Source: Enterococcus crotali (GTDB taxonomy: Bacteria; Bacillota; Bacilli; Lactobacillales; Enterococcaceae). From it: a stretch of 64,000 nt of DNA. This document shows, piece after piece, positions 8,444 to 18,169 of the stretch. Made by a program: the position numbers and the translations under genes. The stretch is taken from positions 203,458 to 267,457 of the forward strand of contig NZ_AYPQ01000006.1 of the NCBI RefSeq assembly GCF_000633635.1. The letters are read 5' to 3'. Below the pieces are notes generated by a model that was not told the DNA's origin, did not search any database, and saw only the letters and a program-made list of their open reading frames with translations. The number at the start of each line of letters is the position of its first letter. The stretch's first letter is position 1.

Positions 8444-9275
8444 TGTGATCACCTTTTTCGGCTTGAGCTTTTTCTGTTGCTTCTTTGATTTCTTCATAAT
8501 CGTATTCTACAGCTATTTCACGTCCAACCAAACGAACTTTGATGATCCGGCTCAATAAATTCAAACCAACTACACGTCCTTTTCCATCTGGTGTAATGAC
8601 ATCTTTACCATAGTCAGGTAATTCTTTTTTCGCTGCTTCGTATTCATCATTTTCATATTTTAGACAACACATCAAGCGTCCACACAACCCAGAAATTTTT
8701 ACAGGGTTCAGTGATAGCCCTTGATCTTTTGCCATTTTGATCGATACTGGCATAAAATCACCTAAAAAAGTTGAACAGCATAATTGTCTGCCGCACGGAC
8801 CGATCCCACCTAAAATCTTCGCTTCATCTCTAACACCGATCTGGCGCAATTCGATCCTTGTACGGAAAATCGCCGCTAAATCTTTGACTAGCTCACGAAA
8901 GTCGATTCGTCCATCTGCTGTAAAATAAAAAACCATCTTGCTGCGGTCAAATGTATATTCAACACGAATCAATTTCATTTCTAATTCATGTGCTCGAATT
9001 TTTTCTTTGGCTACACTCAAAGCCGCTTCAGCATCATCCACGTTCTTTTGTTCTTTTTCTAAATCAGTTTCTGATGCTTTATTTAAAATGGGTTTTAACT
9101 CCTCAGGTAAGTCTTCTGGATCAATAGATTTCTTCGGTATCGCAACTGTGGCTAGCTGTTTAGACTGCTGTGACTCCACAAGTACTTTCTCATTGTAAAA
9201 ATACTCTGATTTTCCAGGAGCAAAATAATAGATATGACCTGCTTCACGGAAGCGAACTCCTACTACTTCTACCAT
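8436..9275 (-). CDS. ricT: RicT/YaaT family regulator (PSP1 domain)
   Basis: PSP1-domain protein. In Bacillus, RicT acts with RicA and RicF in RNA processing and developmental control; its role in enterococci is not established. About 279 aa. Two cysteine-rich motifs are present: GGIGPCGRQLCCSTFL and ISGLCGRLMCCLKYE. I place the start at ATG 9273-9275, six bases after AGGAGG, rather than the ATG at 9281 that abuts it. Its last codons overlap yabA by eight bases. The member of the replication operon order is conserved. Confidence 0.9.
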   Translation of the reverse strand: MVEVVGVRFREAGHIYYFAPGKSEYFYNEKVLVESQQSKQLATVAIPKKSIDPEDLPEELKPILNKASETDLEKEQKNVDDAEAALSVAKEKIRAHELEMKLIRVEYTFDRSKMVFYFTADGRIDFRELVKDLAAIFRTRIELRQIGVRDEAKILGGIGPCGRQLCCSTFLGDFMPVSIKMAKDQGLSLNPVKISGLCGRLMCCLKYENDEYEAAKKELPDYGKDVITPDGKGRVVGLNLLSRIIKVRLVGREIAVEYDYEEIKEATEKAQAEKGDHNG

Positions 9276-9289
9276 TTCCATCCTCCTAT

Positions 9290-10240
9290 TTATGTTTTAG
9301 GGTGGATCATTCGTATCACTAATTGCTCGCAAACACTCTGCCAACTGACATTAGCTTCCCATTTTTGCCGCGCTTTTAAAATCAGTTCAACTCGTTGTGC
9401 CTGTTGTTCTATCACACGTTTGAGTTGTTCTTGCGCTACACTTTCAGTGAGCTGCTTGCGGTAATAAGCAAGTAATAAATCAAAACTCAACCCTTGTTGG
9501 TCTTTTTCCTTAAAGACTTTGACCATCTTTTTTTGAACATAGACAAAAGCCTGTAAATCATCTTTTATCATATAATCAAACCATTGTTGAGTAATTTCCC
9601 TAGCTTCATTAAACCATTCATCTTGAGAGATTTCAACTGCTTTGTCAAAACTATTTGTCAACTCTGCCAAAAGGCTGGCTGTATTTTTATTGATTCCTGC
9701 TTCTACTAAAGCATGGACTAATTTAGACTTAACTAAAGGTTGAAAATGAAGAACCTGACAACGAGATTGGATCGTAGGCAACATTTTTGTTAAAGAGGTC
9801 GTTTCTAAAATAGCTAAAACTTTTCCCTCTGGCTCTTCTAAAAATTTCAACAAGCTATTCGCTGCACCAACACTCATTTTGTCTGCTTGCTCGATCAAGA
9901 AGACTTTTTGAGCGGTTTCCACTCCACTTTTGCTAAATTCTGCTTTCAATGCTCTGATTTGATCGACTTTGATCGTTTGTCCATCAGGTGCGATCCGTAA
10001 AACATCAGGGTGTTCATTTTCATTGATCCGCAAACAATTATTGCACTGATTACAAGGATTATTATCTGTTAAATTTGTACAGAAAACGGATTTTGCCATC
10101 CATAAACCAAATTCTTTTTTACCAGTTCCTGTATCGCCTTCAAAAAGATAAGCATGGGCAAGACGACCATGCTCGAAACTTTTTTGAAGCTGCTGGTAAA
10201 GCAGCGGTTGTTGTTCACTTAAAACGGATGCTTCATTCAT
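9290..10240 (-). CDS. holB: DNA polymerase III subunit delta'
   Basis: Clamp-loader delta' subunit, 316 aa. AAA+ fold with a P-loop-like EGDTGTGKKEFG at about residue 34, a four-cysteine zinc module (CTNLTDNNPCNQCNNC) and the sensor region LLKFLEEPEG with SRCQVLHF. The ATG lies one base past the pstA stop with no strong ribosome binding site of its own, so translational coupling is likely. Clamp loading needs DnaX (encoded at 23.5-25.2 kb) as partner. Confidence 0.93.
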   Translation of the reverse strand: MNEASVLSEQQPLLYQQLQKSFEHGRLAHAYLFEGDTGTGKKEFGLWMAKSVFCTNLTDNNPCNQCNNCLRINENEHPDVLRIAPDGQTIKVDQIRALKAEFSKSGVETAQKVFLIEQADKMSVGAANSLLKFLEEPEGKVLAILETTSLTKMLPTIQSRCQVLHFQPLVKSKLVHALVEAGINKNTASLLAELTNSFDKAVEISQDEWFNEAREITQQWFDYMIKDDLQAFVYVQKKMVKVFKEKDQQGLSFDLLLAYYRKQLTESVAQEQLKRVIEQQAQRVELILKARQKWEANVSWQSVCEQLVIRMIHPKT

Positions 10241-10241
10241 C

Positions 10242-10571
10242 TTAATATTGATGGAATCCTTCTACTGGCAAGACAAAAACTGTCGCGCCGCCAACTTCGA
10301 CCTCTACAGGATAAGGCACTTGTCCATCCATTGTAATATCTAATGTTACAGGAGTTGACACATATTGCTTGCGAGATTGGCATGTTTTTTTGATCAATTC
10401 TAATGCTTCTTCCACACGATCATCATCAATCCCAACGATAAATGTACTGTTTCCAGCTTTTAAAAAGCCGCCCGTTGATGAAAGCTTTGTCGCACGAATA
10501 TTGGCATCAATAAATTCATTGGCTAAACGGTTACTATCTTTATCTTGGACAATCGCTAAAATAATTTTCAT
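10242..10571 (-). CDS. pstA: Cyclic-di-AMP receptor (PstA/DarA)
   Basis: PII-like trimeric receptor for c-di-AMP, 109 aa. It matches the family throughout: MKIILAIVQDKDSNRL, SSTGGFLKAGNSTF, and the C-terminal VGGATVFVLPVEGFHQY. It lies between tmk and holB, the conserved position of yaaQ in Bacillus. Its output targets are not known. Confidence 0.92.
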   Translation of the reverse strand: MKIILAIVQDKDSNRLANEFIDANIRATKLSSTGGFLKAGNSTFIVGIDDDRVEEALELIKKTCQSRKQYVSTPVTLDITMDGQVPYPVEVEVGGATVFVLPVEGFHQY

Positions 10572-10585
10572 ATTCGGTCACCTTC

Positions 10586-11230
10586 CTAGTTTCTAAAATA
10601 TTCTGGATAACGGTTTACAATTGCTTGAAATGTTGCTTCTACAACATTTTCCAAACTCATTCTGGCATCGATTTTCGTGATTCTTTCAGGATTTTCTTCT
10701 ACTAGTTTTAAATACTCATGACGAACTCGTTGATGAAACTCAAGTCCTTCTGAATCCAATCGGTCGATTTGCTGCTGACGATGGTTTTTAATACGATTTA
10801 ATCCTGTATCTGAGTCAACATCTAAATAAATCGTGAAATCAGGTACAGTCCCTTCGATCGCAAATTCATTGATTGTCGCAATCGCTTCAACACCAATACG
10901 TCTGCCCGCTCCTTGATAGGCTAACGAACTATCTACAAAACGGTCACATAAAACAATTTTACCTTCTTCTAGAGCAGGTAAAACTTTCTCCATTAAATGC
11001 TGACGTCTAGCCGCGGCATAAAGCAGAGCCTCCGTCCGCTCATCCATCTCTTGATTTCTTGGATCTAAAATAATTTGACGAATCTTCTCAGCAATGGGAA
11101 TGCCGCCAGGTTCTCTTGTTTTGATAATACTTCTTTCCGCCGCCAGATCCAACCTTGGATATAACTCATTTAAAACACTCGTCTTTCCTGCGCCGTCTGG
11201 TCCTTCGATCGTTATAAAAATACCTTGCAC
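10586..11230 (-). CDS. tmk: Thymidylate kinase
   Basis: Phosphorylates dTMP to dTDP. 214 aa. P-loop EGPDGAGKTS at residue 8-17, the DR(Y/F) motif in DRFVDSSLAYQGAGR at about 93, and the LID region near 140-150. First gene of the replication/nucleotide operon that runs to rsmI. Confidence 0.95.
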   Translation of the reverse strand: MQGIFITIEGPDGAGKTSVLNELYPRLDLAAERSIIKTREPGGIPIAEKIRQIILDPRNQEMDERTEALLYAAARRQHLMEKVLPALEEGKIVLCDRFVDSSLAYQGAGRRIGVEAIATINEFAIEGTVPDFTIYLDVDSDTGLNRIKNHRQQQIDRLDSEGLEFHQRVRHEYLKLVEENPERITKIDARMSLENVVEATFQAIVNRYPEYFRN

Positions 11231-11334
11231 TTTACTAATCCCCTTACTTACTTTGATTCCTTCTATCTATTATACTTTATCTATCACAATCAGTCTAATT
11301 GAATTCCTTATTATTAAAAATTTCCTGTTGAACA

Positions 11335-11381
11335 AATAAAACTGAGATGAAAAGCCTCACAGACCTTACCCCAGTTTTATT
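11335..11381. terminator. Terminator 3' of the Cna_B surface protein
   Basis: Inverted repeat TAAAACTG / CAGTTTTA with a long loop, flanked by A- and T-rich sequence just after the surface-protein stop on the minus strand. Confidence 0.5.
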
Positions 11382-11399
11382 TAGTCGCTTATAAAAAAT

Positions 11400-13142
11400 T
11401 TAAACTCTTCTATTTTTAGCAAACAGGATAATCGCTCCGCTCCCTAAGCAAATGGTTCCAAATAGGACAAAGTAGTTCTTAGTACTTTCTCCAGCTTTAG
11501 GTAGTATTTTATCTTTCGCTTGGTTGCTAGTATTTTTCTTTGTTTGGTTTTCAGTACTACTCTCTTGTGAAGGTTCTGGTGTTTCTTCTTTTTGATTTTC
11601 AACAATCACTTCTAATGGTTCAATTTGAGATGACGTGATCACAAAAGGAATCGGCTCTTCATTTAGTCTATAGCCCTTTAATGCTTTGGTTTCTAAAAAT
11701 TGATAGGTTCCAGGTGCTAATCCTTCGACGAGTAGCTGCCCATCTTCATCTGTTGTAAGTCCGGTCTGTAATGTGTTTCCTTTTTCATCTTGCAGTTCAA
11801 AGACTACACCTGCTAAGGTTTTCTTCGTTGACTGATCGATTTTAATTAGTCGTACGGCTCCGAATGTTGGCTCAGCTTGATTTATTACTTGCCTGAATGC
11901 AATCTTATTTTGAAAATCTTTTGAAGCTATTTTTATAGGCGTCCCATCTAAAATAAATCCAATTGGCGCTTTTGTTTCAATCAGTGTGTAGTCTTCTTGC
12001 AATAAATTACTTATTTCGCCTATCCCTTGCTCATTTGTGATGATTTTTCCAATAAGTTCATTCGTAGAATCTTTGAAGACATCAAATTCTGCTCCCGCCA
12101 AAACAGCTCCATCCTCTGAAGTCTTCATTAATTGAATAGAGAATATTTCTCCGCTTCCTGAACCATTTCCATCAGAGTATTGCGTCTTGGATTCTTTTGA
12201 ATCAATAGTTATTTGTTCACTTTCTAACGTTGCGATATTAGAAAACTCCTCTTGATCTTGAGGTTGATGATCGATCGTTGTGTCATAAGAAATAAGGTAG
12301 CCAATTCCTTTGGGCATATCGCCAAAATCTACTGTAAATCCATTGGGAAGATAGGTGATCGTTACTTGGCTGGTGATATCGATTTTATTGATCGGATTAT
12401 CAAAAATCCCTTGATCACCGTCTGGAAATACTGCTGAGGTCACTTTGATCGAATCTGGAACTAACGTGTAGTTGTCTGTTTGAAACGTGTCTTTAACGAC
12501 CGCATTGGGCAATTCTTGACCACTAGCATTTACACGAATTTCCCAAAAAAGTGTACGAGAATCAGATGAAAACCAAGACCATTTATTGATTACTTCATTT
12601 GGATCATCTGTGGCTTCTTCGACCTCAACTTCTGTGGAAACCTCTGTCGTTTTGTTGATTGGAAACACTAGTTTAATCGTGCCGTATTCCTCGATCACTT
12701 GTTTATCAAAACGACTGAAAAACTGCAATGTACCTTTTACATTAGAATGGGTTTCTACAAAATCAGTATACGTAAGCAAAACTGTTTTGGCTCCCTTATC
12801 AGCAACTGCTGTAGCAACAACAGCCCCACTTTCATCCAGCACATCAAAAGACAAACTATTGACCAAATCTAACTCAGCAGGCAACTCGATTAATGTTGTA
12901 TCGCCTTTTTGAGCACTTCCATTTGGTATACTCCAATCCATATGAACTTGAATGATATCCCACGATTTAAACGAGTCCTGCTCTTCTCCATGTTCGTTGG
13001 TGATTTTTACATTTTGGATCGTGTTATTGATTTCTTTTGCTTCCGTTCTTATTTCAAAAAGCACTGTAGAACTGATTAAAATCCCGATAAACATAACACT
13101 TAAAACAAACACCTTAATAGACCTATGATATTTCTCTTGCAT
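11400..13142 (-). CDS. LPXTG-like cell-wall protein with Cna_B domains
   Basis: Predicted sortase-anchored adhesin, 580 aa. Order: signal peptide (about 1-35); an N-terminal adhesin-type region (about 40-325) resembling the Cna/SpaA binding module; two Cna_B repeats (about 332-420 and 425-515), each with the TLIETKAP or FLETKALKGY end typical of isopeptide-bonded domains; a Ser/Thr/Glu/Gln linker; an LPKAGE sorting motif; a hydrophobic helix; and a basic tail (KNRRV). The motif is LPxAG rather than LPxTG. It has its own promoter region and terminator. The ligand is unknown. Confidence 0.85.
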   Translation of the reverse strand: MQEKYHRSIKVFVLSVMFIGILISSTVLFEIRTEAKEINNTIQNVKITNEHGEEQDSFKSWDIIQVHMDWSIPNGSAQKGDTTLIELPAELDLVNSLSFDVLDESGAVVATAVADKGAKTVLLTYTDFVETHSNVKGTLQFFSRFDKQVIEEYGTIKLVFPINKTTEVSTEVEVEEATDDPNEVINKWSWFSSDSRTLFWEIRVNASGQELPNAVVKDTFQTDNYTLVPDSIKVTSAVFPDGDQGIFDNPINKIDITSQVTITYLPNGFTVDFGDMPKGIGYLISYDTTIDHQPQDQEEFSNIATLESEQITIDSKESKTQYSDGNGSGSGEIFSIQLMKTSEDGAVLAGAEFDVFKDSTNELIGKIITNEQGIGEISNLLQEDYTLIETKAPIGFILDGTPIKIASKDFQNKIAFRQVINQAEPTFGAVRLIKIDQSTKKTLAGVVFELQDEKGNTLQTGLTTDEDGQLLVEGLAPGTYQFLETKALKGYRLNEEPIPFVITSSQIEPLEVIVENQKEETPEPSQESSTENQTKKNTSNQAKDKILPKAGESTKNYFVLFGTICLGSGAIILFAKNRRV

Positions 13143-13402
13143 TGTTCCCCACCCTTATTATAAATTAATTTTTGTTCTCTCTATACCAAAAGATAAAAAT
13201 AAAAAATATAAACCATATTATTTCTATTTATTTCAATTATACAATATCTATTCTATTTTCATGTATTTATTTTTCAGAAAAACCAGACTATCAAAACACA
13301 TTGAACCAAAAAATATAATCAATTAAAGTAAATAATATTTCTTCTCAACACAAAAAGTGTATAATTATTTTAGGTATAACAATAAAAACTAGGAGTGATT
13401 TT

Positions 13403-14068
13403 TTGGAAAACTTATTTGCAGCTGTTGATGACTATTTTATTGAAAAACTAGTAGAAAATGACCCTATTTTTGATCAAATTCTGGCTAATAATCAAAAGCA
13501 CCAATTACCTCCACACGATGTATCCCCCTCTCAAGGAAAATTTTTATATCTTCTCGCAAAAATCAAAGGCGCTAAACGAATTTTAGAAATTGGTACACTT
13601 GGCGGATACAGCACGCTTTGGTTTGCTAAGGCAATTGAAAATGATGGACAAGTAATCTCTCTTGAATATGATAAAAAACATGCGGAAGTTGCATCAGAAA
13701 ACTTAACTATTGCTGGCGTCTCTGATAAAACAACGATTTTAGTTGGTCCAGCTTCTGACAGCTTAGAAAAAATGGTACATACTCAAACTCCTGCTTTCGA
13801 TTTAATTTTTATCGATGCAGATAAAGAAAACAACTCTGTTTACTTGGACTATGCATTGAAACTTGCTCGTCCTGGTACCATTATTATTGGCGATAATGTC
13901 GTACGTGATGGTGCTGTTATTGATTCGACTAGCTCTGATGGAAGGGTTATCGGAGTCCGTTCTTTTGTGGATGATCTATCCACTTCTCACTCATTAACTT
14001 CGACCGCAATTGAAACCGTTGGTGTAAAAGGCTACGACGGCTTTACCATCAGTATTGTTGAGAAATAA
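13403..14068 (+). CDS. Class I SAM-dependent O-methyltransferase
   Basis: Resembles the catechol/caffeoyl-CoA O-methyltransferase family (O-MT type 3). 221 aa. SAM motif I ILEIGTLGGYSTLW at about residue 59, the acidic ISLEYD, and the metal/substrate motif IFIDADKENN. TTG start with AGGAG about eight bases upstream. Monocistronic. Substrate is unknown. Confidence 0.9.
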   Translation: MENLFAAVDDYFIEKLVENDPIFDQILANNQKHQLPPHDVSPSQGKFLYLLAKIKGAKRILEIGTLGGYSTLWFAKAIENDGQVISLEYDKKHAEVASENLTIAGVSDKTTILVGPASDSLEKMVHTQTPAFDLIFIDADKENNSVYLDYALKLARPGTIIIGDNVVRDGAVIDSTSSDGRVIGVRSFVDDLSTSHSLTSTAIETVGVKGYDGFTISIVEK

Positions 14069-14215
14069 AGAATAGCGTGAAATCGTGACAACAGCATCTA
14101 GCTCCGAAAATTTCAGCTTGACTCTGATCTTGCAACTCTGAATACTAATGTGCTTAGAATTATAGGTGATCAAAACGGTATCACTGTTTTTTTAATAGTT
14201 TATGCCTAAAATAAA

Positions 14216-14258
14216 AAGGGTGTGGACAAAAGTAAAAATCACTTTTTTCCACACCCTA
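14216..14258. terminator. Intrinsic terminator between convergent genes
   Basis: AAGGGTGTGGA / TCCACACCCT stem. Minus-strand reading gives a trailing TTTTTA. A second, larger hairpin (GAAGTA...CCCC / GGGG...TACTTC, about 14285-14330) lies beside it. The 290-base gap between the O-methyltransferase and recR holds only these structures. Confidence 0.6.
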
Positions 14259-14358
14259 AATACGAATAGACGGCGAGAGCAGAAGTACCCCTTCTTATTT
14301 CTCGGGGTTAAATACTTCAGTCCCACGCGCCTTCGCTTTTCTTATAATTTTTCTATTT

Positions 14359-14954
14359 TTACAATTCACGGCGTCCTTCTACAGCTTTGAGTAAAGTCAC
14401 TTCATCCGCGTATTCAATATCACTTCCAACAGACAATCCATGAGCTAACCTTGTAACAACAATACCAGCAGGTTGATCAAACGAGATAAATACATCGCTG
14501 TCGCTTCCCCTTCTGTCGTGGCATTCGTTGCAATAATCACTTCCTTGACTTCGTCATCATGCAGACGCTGGATCAAAGAGGCAATATTGATATCTTCTGG
14601 CCCTGTCCCTTCCATAGGCGATAATACCCCATGAAGTACATGATACAGACCATGATATTCCCGCATCTTCTCCATTGCCATAACATCTTTCGGTTCTTCT
14701 ACAACTAAGATAATACTACGATCTCTTGTCGTATCTTGACAAATCTCACAAGGGTCCTCTTCTGTAATATTGCCGCAAATACTGCAAAAATGCAGATCAC
14801 GTTTCACACTAATCAAAGATTTTGCAAAAGCATTTACATCTTCTTCTTTCATATCAAGTGTATAAAAAGCCAAGCGTACAGCTGTTTTTTGGCCAATACC
14901 TGGTAATTTCATATAACTTTCTACTAATTTTGCAATTGGTTCAGGATAATGCAT
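14359..14954 (-). pseudogene. recR: Recombination mediator RecR, frameshifted
   Basis: RecR loads RecA at gaps with RecO/RecF. The helix-hairpin-helix ([15 protein letters not shown]), the four-cysteine zinc finger ([16 protein letters not shown]) and most of the TOPRIM domain are intact. After YLSRLI the frame slips: the open frame ends at 14445 with a non-family tail, while the next frame reads [20 protein letters not shown] and on through [11 protein letters not shown] to a stop at 14359. One base lost near 14473 (ATCAAACCT becoming ATCAACCT) accounts for it. With that base restored the protein is 198 aa, the normal length. I use ATG 14952-14954, with AAAGGA ten bases upstream. The lost part includes the conserved C-terminal TOPRIM segment. 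Confidence 0.88.
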
Positions 14955-15239
14955 TACTTTCAAATCCTTTCAAACACAGACCATTCGTGTCTGGTTTCAA
15001 ACTATGTATCTATTATAAGACTAAAGTCAATTATACCATTTTTTGTGAGTGATTTTATACCATTTAGCTTTTTAATTTTCTGCAAATTAATCAACTTTAT
15101 TTTTAGCACAACTAAAGTCGACAAAGTCAACCAAAAATGATTTAATTACTCTATTGAAAAATATAAAAATATTGTGAGAAAGGTTATATTATCAAAAAGT
15201 AAGGTGCTCTAAAGAAGAGCTCCTATAACTTATTTCTTA

Positions 15240-15380
15240 GTGAGTCTGGCGATGCGCAAAGCTATTGCGACTACTGAACGCTCTTTAGAAGAGCAAGATG
15301 GAACAGAACATTTCATTGCATTGATCGAACATTTAAAACAGGTTTCAAGCGATTTAGACAAAAAAAATCATCCTGAATAA
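15240..15380 (+). CDS. Small ORF or gene remnant, unknown
   Basis: A 46-codon frame from GTG (or 42 from the internal ATG), reading MRKAIATTERSLEEQDGTEH and ending in DLDKKNHPE. It is hydrophilic and helix-prone. No clear ribosome binding site precedes either start, and the upstream frame is closed at 15225. A strong hairpin follows seven bases after the stop, so this was probably transcribed. It may be the 3' end of a decayed gene. The rest of the 554-base gap (14955-15239) shows nothing I can name. Confidence 0.35.
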   Translation: MSLAMRKAIATTERSLEEQDGTEHFIALIEHLKQVSSDLDKKNHPE

Positions 15381-15386
15381 ACACAT

Positions 15387-15428
15387 TTGGGGATATCAAA
15401 CAGAATAACTTCTGCTTCATATCCCCAA
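15387..15428 (+). terminator. Hairpin after the small ORF
   Basis: TTGGGGATAT / ATATCCCCAA, perfect ten-base arms, followed by a pyrimidine-rich stretch. Confidence 0.6.
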
Positions 15429-15517
15429 TATCTCTACAATTATTTATACATTCTTTAGCTTCTTGTAAAATGATTACATCAGCTAAAACAAATGAATGAC
15501 TTCCTTCACGATTTTAA

Positions 15518-16438
15518 TTAAGTAGCATTCTTGTCTAACATCGTAGCTTCCAATTGCTTCAAAGTCGGCATGCCACCTTGTGCACCGTCCTTCTCAATAG
15601 AAAGTGATGCTCCCACACTGGCGAACTCCACGGCTTTTCTTAGCGGGTACCCCTTAGCCAAATAAGTAACAAAAATCCCATTGAAAGTGTCTCCAGCTCC
15701 TGTTGTATCTTTTACATTGACCGAAATAGTTGGTAACGTGACAACTTGGTTATTTTCAACAAATGAAACGCCATCTTTTCCTCGTGTTACAATGATTTTA
15801 GCAGTTAATTGCTTGCTCAATTCTAATAGGTCTGCTTCAAAATCAATCGATTCGTGAAATCTCGCCATAAGTTCTTGAAATTCTGTCTCATTAGGCGTTA
15901 GATAGTCCACATCAGATAATAATTCAACTACTTCATTGGTGTATGGTGCTGGATTAAGAATCGTTAGAACACCGTTAGCTTGGGCTATTTTAAAAGCCTC
16001 TTTTAACGCCCCCACTGGAATTTCCATCTGCCCAAGTAAAACTTTAGCCTGTGAGATCACTGCTTCTTTTTTAGTTACAAAGGCAACATCAGTAAAACTG
16101 TTTGCTCCAGCAATCACAATAATGCTATTGTCCTCTGGGGTTTTCGTAATGGTTGCAATCCCTGTTGCTTCTCCTGCTTCGACACTGACATGCTCCAAAC
16201 ATAACTTTTCAGTTGCTAATTGATCGATGATTTGTTTGCCAAAAACGTCTGCGCCTACTTTCCCTAATAAGCATGTCGAAATGTCCATTCTTGAAGCGGC
16301 TACCGCTTGATTCGCACCTTTTCCACCAAGATGATACGCTAAGCGCTTGCCCATGATGGTTTCGCCAACCTTAGGAAATCTACTACTAGTTACAACAATA
16401 TCCATATTTAAACTACCTAGCACAACGACATCATTCAT
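15518..16438 (-). CDS. rbsK: Ribokinase
   Basis: Phosphorylates D-ribose to ribose-5-phosphate. 306 aa PfkB-family protein with the GGKGANQAVAA motif at about 41 and the catalytic TGAGDTFNG at about 245-253. Last gene of the ecfS-ecfT-ecfA-ecfA-iunH-rbsK operon. Here it probably handles ribose released by the nucleoside hydrolase five bases upstream. Confidence 0.93.
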   Translation of the reverse strand: MNDVVVLGSLNMDIVVTSSRFPKVGETIMGKRLAYHLGGKGANQAVAASRMDISTCLLGKVGADVFGKQIIDQLATEKLCLEHVSVEAGEATGIATITKTPEDNSIIVIAGANSFTDVAFVTKKEAVISQAKVLLGQMEIPVGALKEAFKIAQANGVLTILNPAPYTNEVVELLSDVDYLTPNETEFQELMARFHESIDFEADLLELSKQLTAKIIVTRGKDGVSFVENNQVVTLPTISVNVKDTTGAGDTFNGIFVTYLAKGYPLRKAVEFASVGASLSIEKDGAQGGMPTLKQLEATMLDKNAT

Positions 16439-16442
16439 TTTG

Positions 16443-17375
16443 TCACCCTCTTTTGTCTAACTTTTCTAAAGCCGATATCAACAGCTTAACAAATTTTTCT
16501 CGATTCACCGTTTCTAAAACTAGCGTATTCTTTTCATGTTCTGTCACTAAGCGCTTATCTGCAAACGTTTGTCCTCTGCTCACACCATCATTAGTCGCAA
16601 CATCTACATAATAATAGTTACCTGTGAAGATTTCTGGCGCTATTAAATAAGCAATCGCACACAGATCATGAATGGGACTATCTATAAAACCAAACTGCTG
16701 ACCTGACTGATTATAAAAGTGTAGGAGCTCATAGGCTAAATTACTTACTCGACCTTTATTTTTTAAGGTAGCAATCTCAGGTACGGTAATTTCTGCTTTT
16801 TCAGTTACATCTAATCCTGACATAACAATCGGTAAGCCTGCATGAAAGACAATATGGGCTGCCTCAGGATCTACATAAATATTAAATTCTGCCAACGAGG
16901 TTACATTGCCATGCTCAATTCCACCGCCCATTAAACTAATAAAAGCAATTTTTTTGTGAACCTCAGGATGGCTTTTTAATAGTAGCGCAATATTGGTTAA
17001 AGGACCTAAACCAACAATAATGACTGGTTCGTCTGCTGTCATGATTTTTTCAAACATGAAATCAACTGCATTTGTTGACGCAATCGGATATTCCTTTTGT
17101 TCAAAATAAGGACCATCCATCCCGCTTTTACCGTGTGCTTCATCACTTGGCTCTAGCTGCTTCACTAACGGGCCTGCCTGTCCTATTGCTAATGGGATTT
17201 TTGCGTCAACAAACGCTAACACATTTTGGGCATTCTTTGTGACTTTTGCTAGAGTTTGGTTCCCACCTATTGTAGAAATACCAAGAATAGACAGCTTCTC
17301 CTCATTGGCAAGCGCTGTTAAAATGGCAAGTGCATCATCATGCCCTGGGTCGCAATCAATTAAAATCGTTTTCAT
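16443..17375 (-). CDS. Nucleoside hydrolase
   Basis: Inosine-uridine preferring nucleoside hydrolase family; cleaves the N-glycosidic bond to free base and ribose. 310 aa. The calcium-binding DCDPGHDDA motif is at residues 7-15, with the family segments GPLTNIALLL and SLMGGG. The ATG overlaps the stop of the preceding ATPase gene, indicating translational coupling. Purine or pyrimidine preference cannot be told from sequence. Confidence 0.92.
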   Translation of the reverse strand: MKTILIDCDPGHDDALAILTALANEEKLSILGISTIGGNQTLAKVTKNAQNVLAFVDAKIPLAIGQAGPLVKQLEPSDEAHGKSGMDGPYFEQKEYPIASTNAVDFMFEKIMTADEPVIIVGLGPLTNIALLLKSHPEVHKKIAFISLMGGGIEHGNVTSLAEFNIYVDPEAAHIVFHAGLPIVMSGLDVTEKAEITVPEIATLKNKGRVSNLAYELLHFYNQSGQQFGFIDSPIHDLCAIAYLIAPEIFTGNYYYVDVATNDGVSRGQTFADKRLVTEHEKNTLVLETVNREKFVKLLISALEKLDKRG

Positions 17376-18169
17376 CCAAAATTCCTTTCTAATAACGCAT
17401 CTATTGTCATGACCCCTGTATCACCTAACAATTTAGCAAGCTGACAAATGTAAGGTTGCTTTAGATTTGCCATGGCTAATAAAGATTCGTTCCAAAATAT
17501 TTTTTCAGGTGTCGCGTCCATTCTTTTTTCTTTATCCGAAAAGACAATCACGCGTTTAAATTCTCTTGCGACAAATTCCATATCATGAGTAATCGTGATC
17601 ACTGTTTTATGTTGTTCAGAAAGGTTGCGGATCAGTGTTCCTAATCGCTCCGTAGATTCTCGATCTTGTCCTGCAGTTGGTTCATCCAAAATAATCACCT
17701 GTGTGTCCATGGCGATGATTGCAGCGATTGTCACAAATTTTCTTTTAGAATAAGGCAAATTATACGGATGTTCCTCTAATAAATCCTCCAAGCCACAAAG
17801 AGTAGCGGCTTCTTTAACTCGTTGTTGAACTGTGTCTGCATCTAGTTTTTTGCTCTTCAGACCATAAGCGATTTCTTTAAAAATCGTTTCCTGAAAAATT
17901 TGATCATCTGGATTTTGAAAGACATAGCCGACTAGCTTCGAAGTTTGGGCTGTCGTTGTTTTTTTTATGGAAACACCCTCTACCAAAATGTCACCTTGTG
18001 TTGGTTTTAGTAGGCCATTCATTAATTTTACAGTGGTTGTTTTGCCTGCACCATTTTGCCCAATAATTGCTACAGATTCACCAAGTTCAAAGCTCAAATC
18101 GATATTTTTTACTGCTTCATAACCGTTTGGATAGGTGTAAGAAACATCATGTAGCTCTAAATAGCCCAT
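17372..18169 (-). CDS. ECF transporter ATPase (EcfA type) with degenerate signature
   Basis: One of two ABC ATPases of an energy-coupling factor transporter. 265 aa. Walker A GQNGAGKTT at about 38, Q-loop FQNPDDQIF, Walker B VIILDEPTAGQD, switch His in ITITHD. Where LSGGQ is expected it reads NLPYSKRKFVT, so the signature helix is altered and one of the two composite ATP sites is probably weak. Its start abuts the stop of the upstream ATPase (TAA-ATG) and its end overlaps the nucleoside hydrolase. Confidence 0.88.
   Translation of the reverse strand: MGYLELHDVSYTYPNGYEAVKNIDLSFELGESVAIIGQNGAGKTTTVKLMNGLLKPTQGDILVEGVSIKKTTTAQTSKLVGYVFQNPDDQIFQETIFKEIAYGLKSKKLDADTVQQRVKEAATLCGLEDLLEEHPYNLPYSKRKFVTIAAIIAMDTQVIILDEPTAGQDRESTERLGTLIRNLSEQHKTVITITHDMEFVAREFKRVIVFSDKEKRMDATPEKIFWNESLLAMANLKQPYICQLAKLLGDTGVMTIDALLERNFG

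Noticed and set aside
14202-14390. 62-aa ORF downstream of the O-methyltransferase
   Set aside because: It consists of hairpin and terminator sequence in translation.
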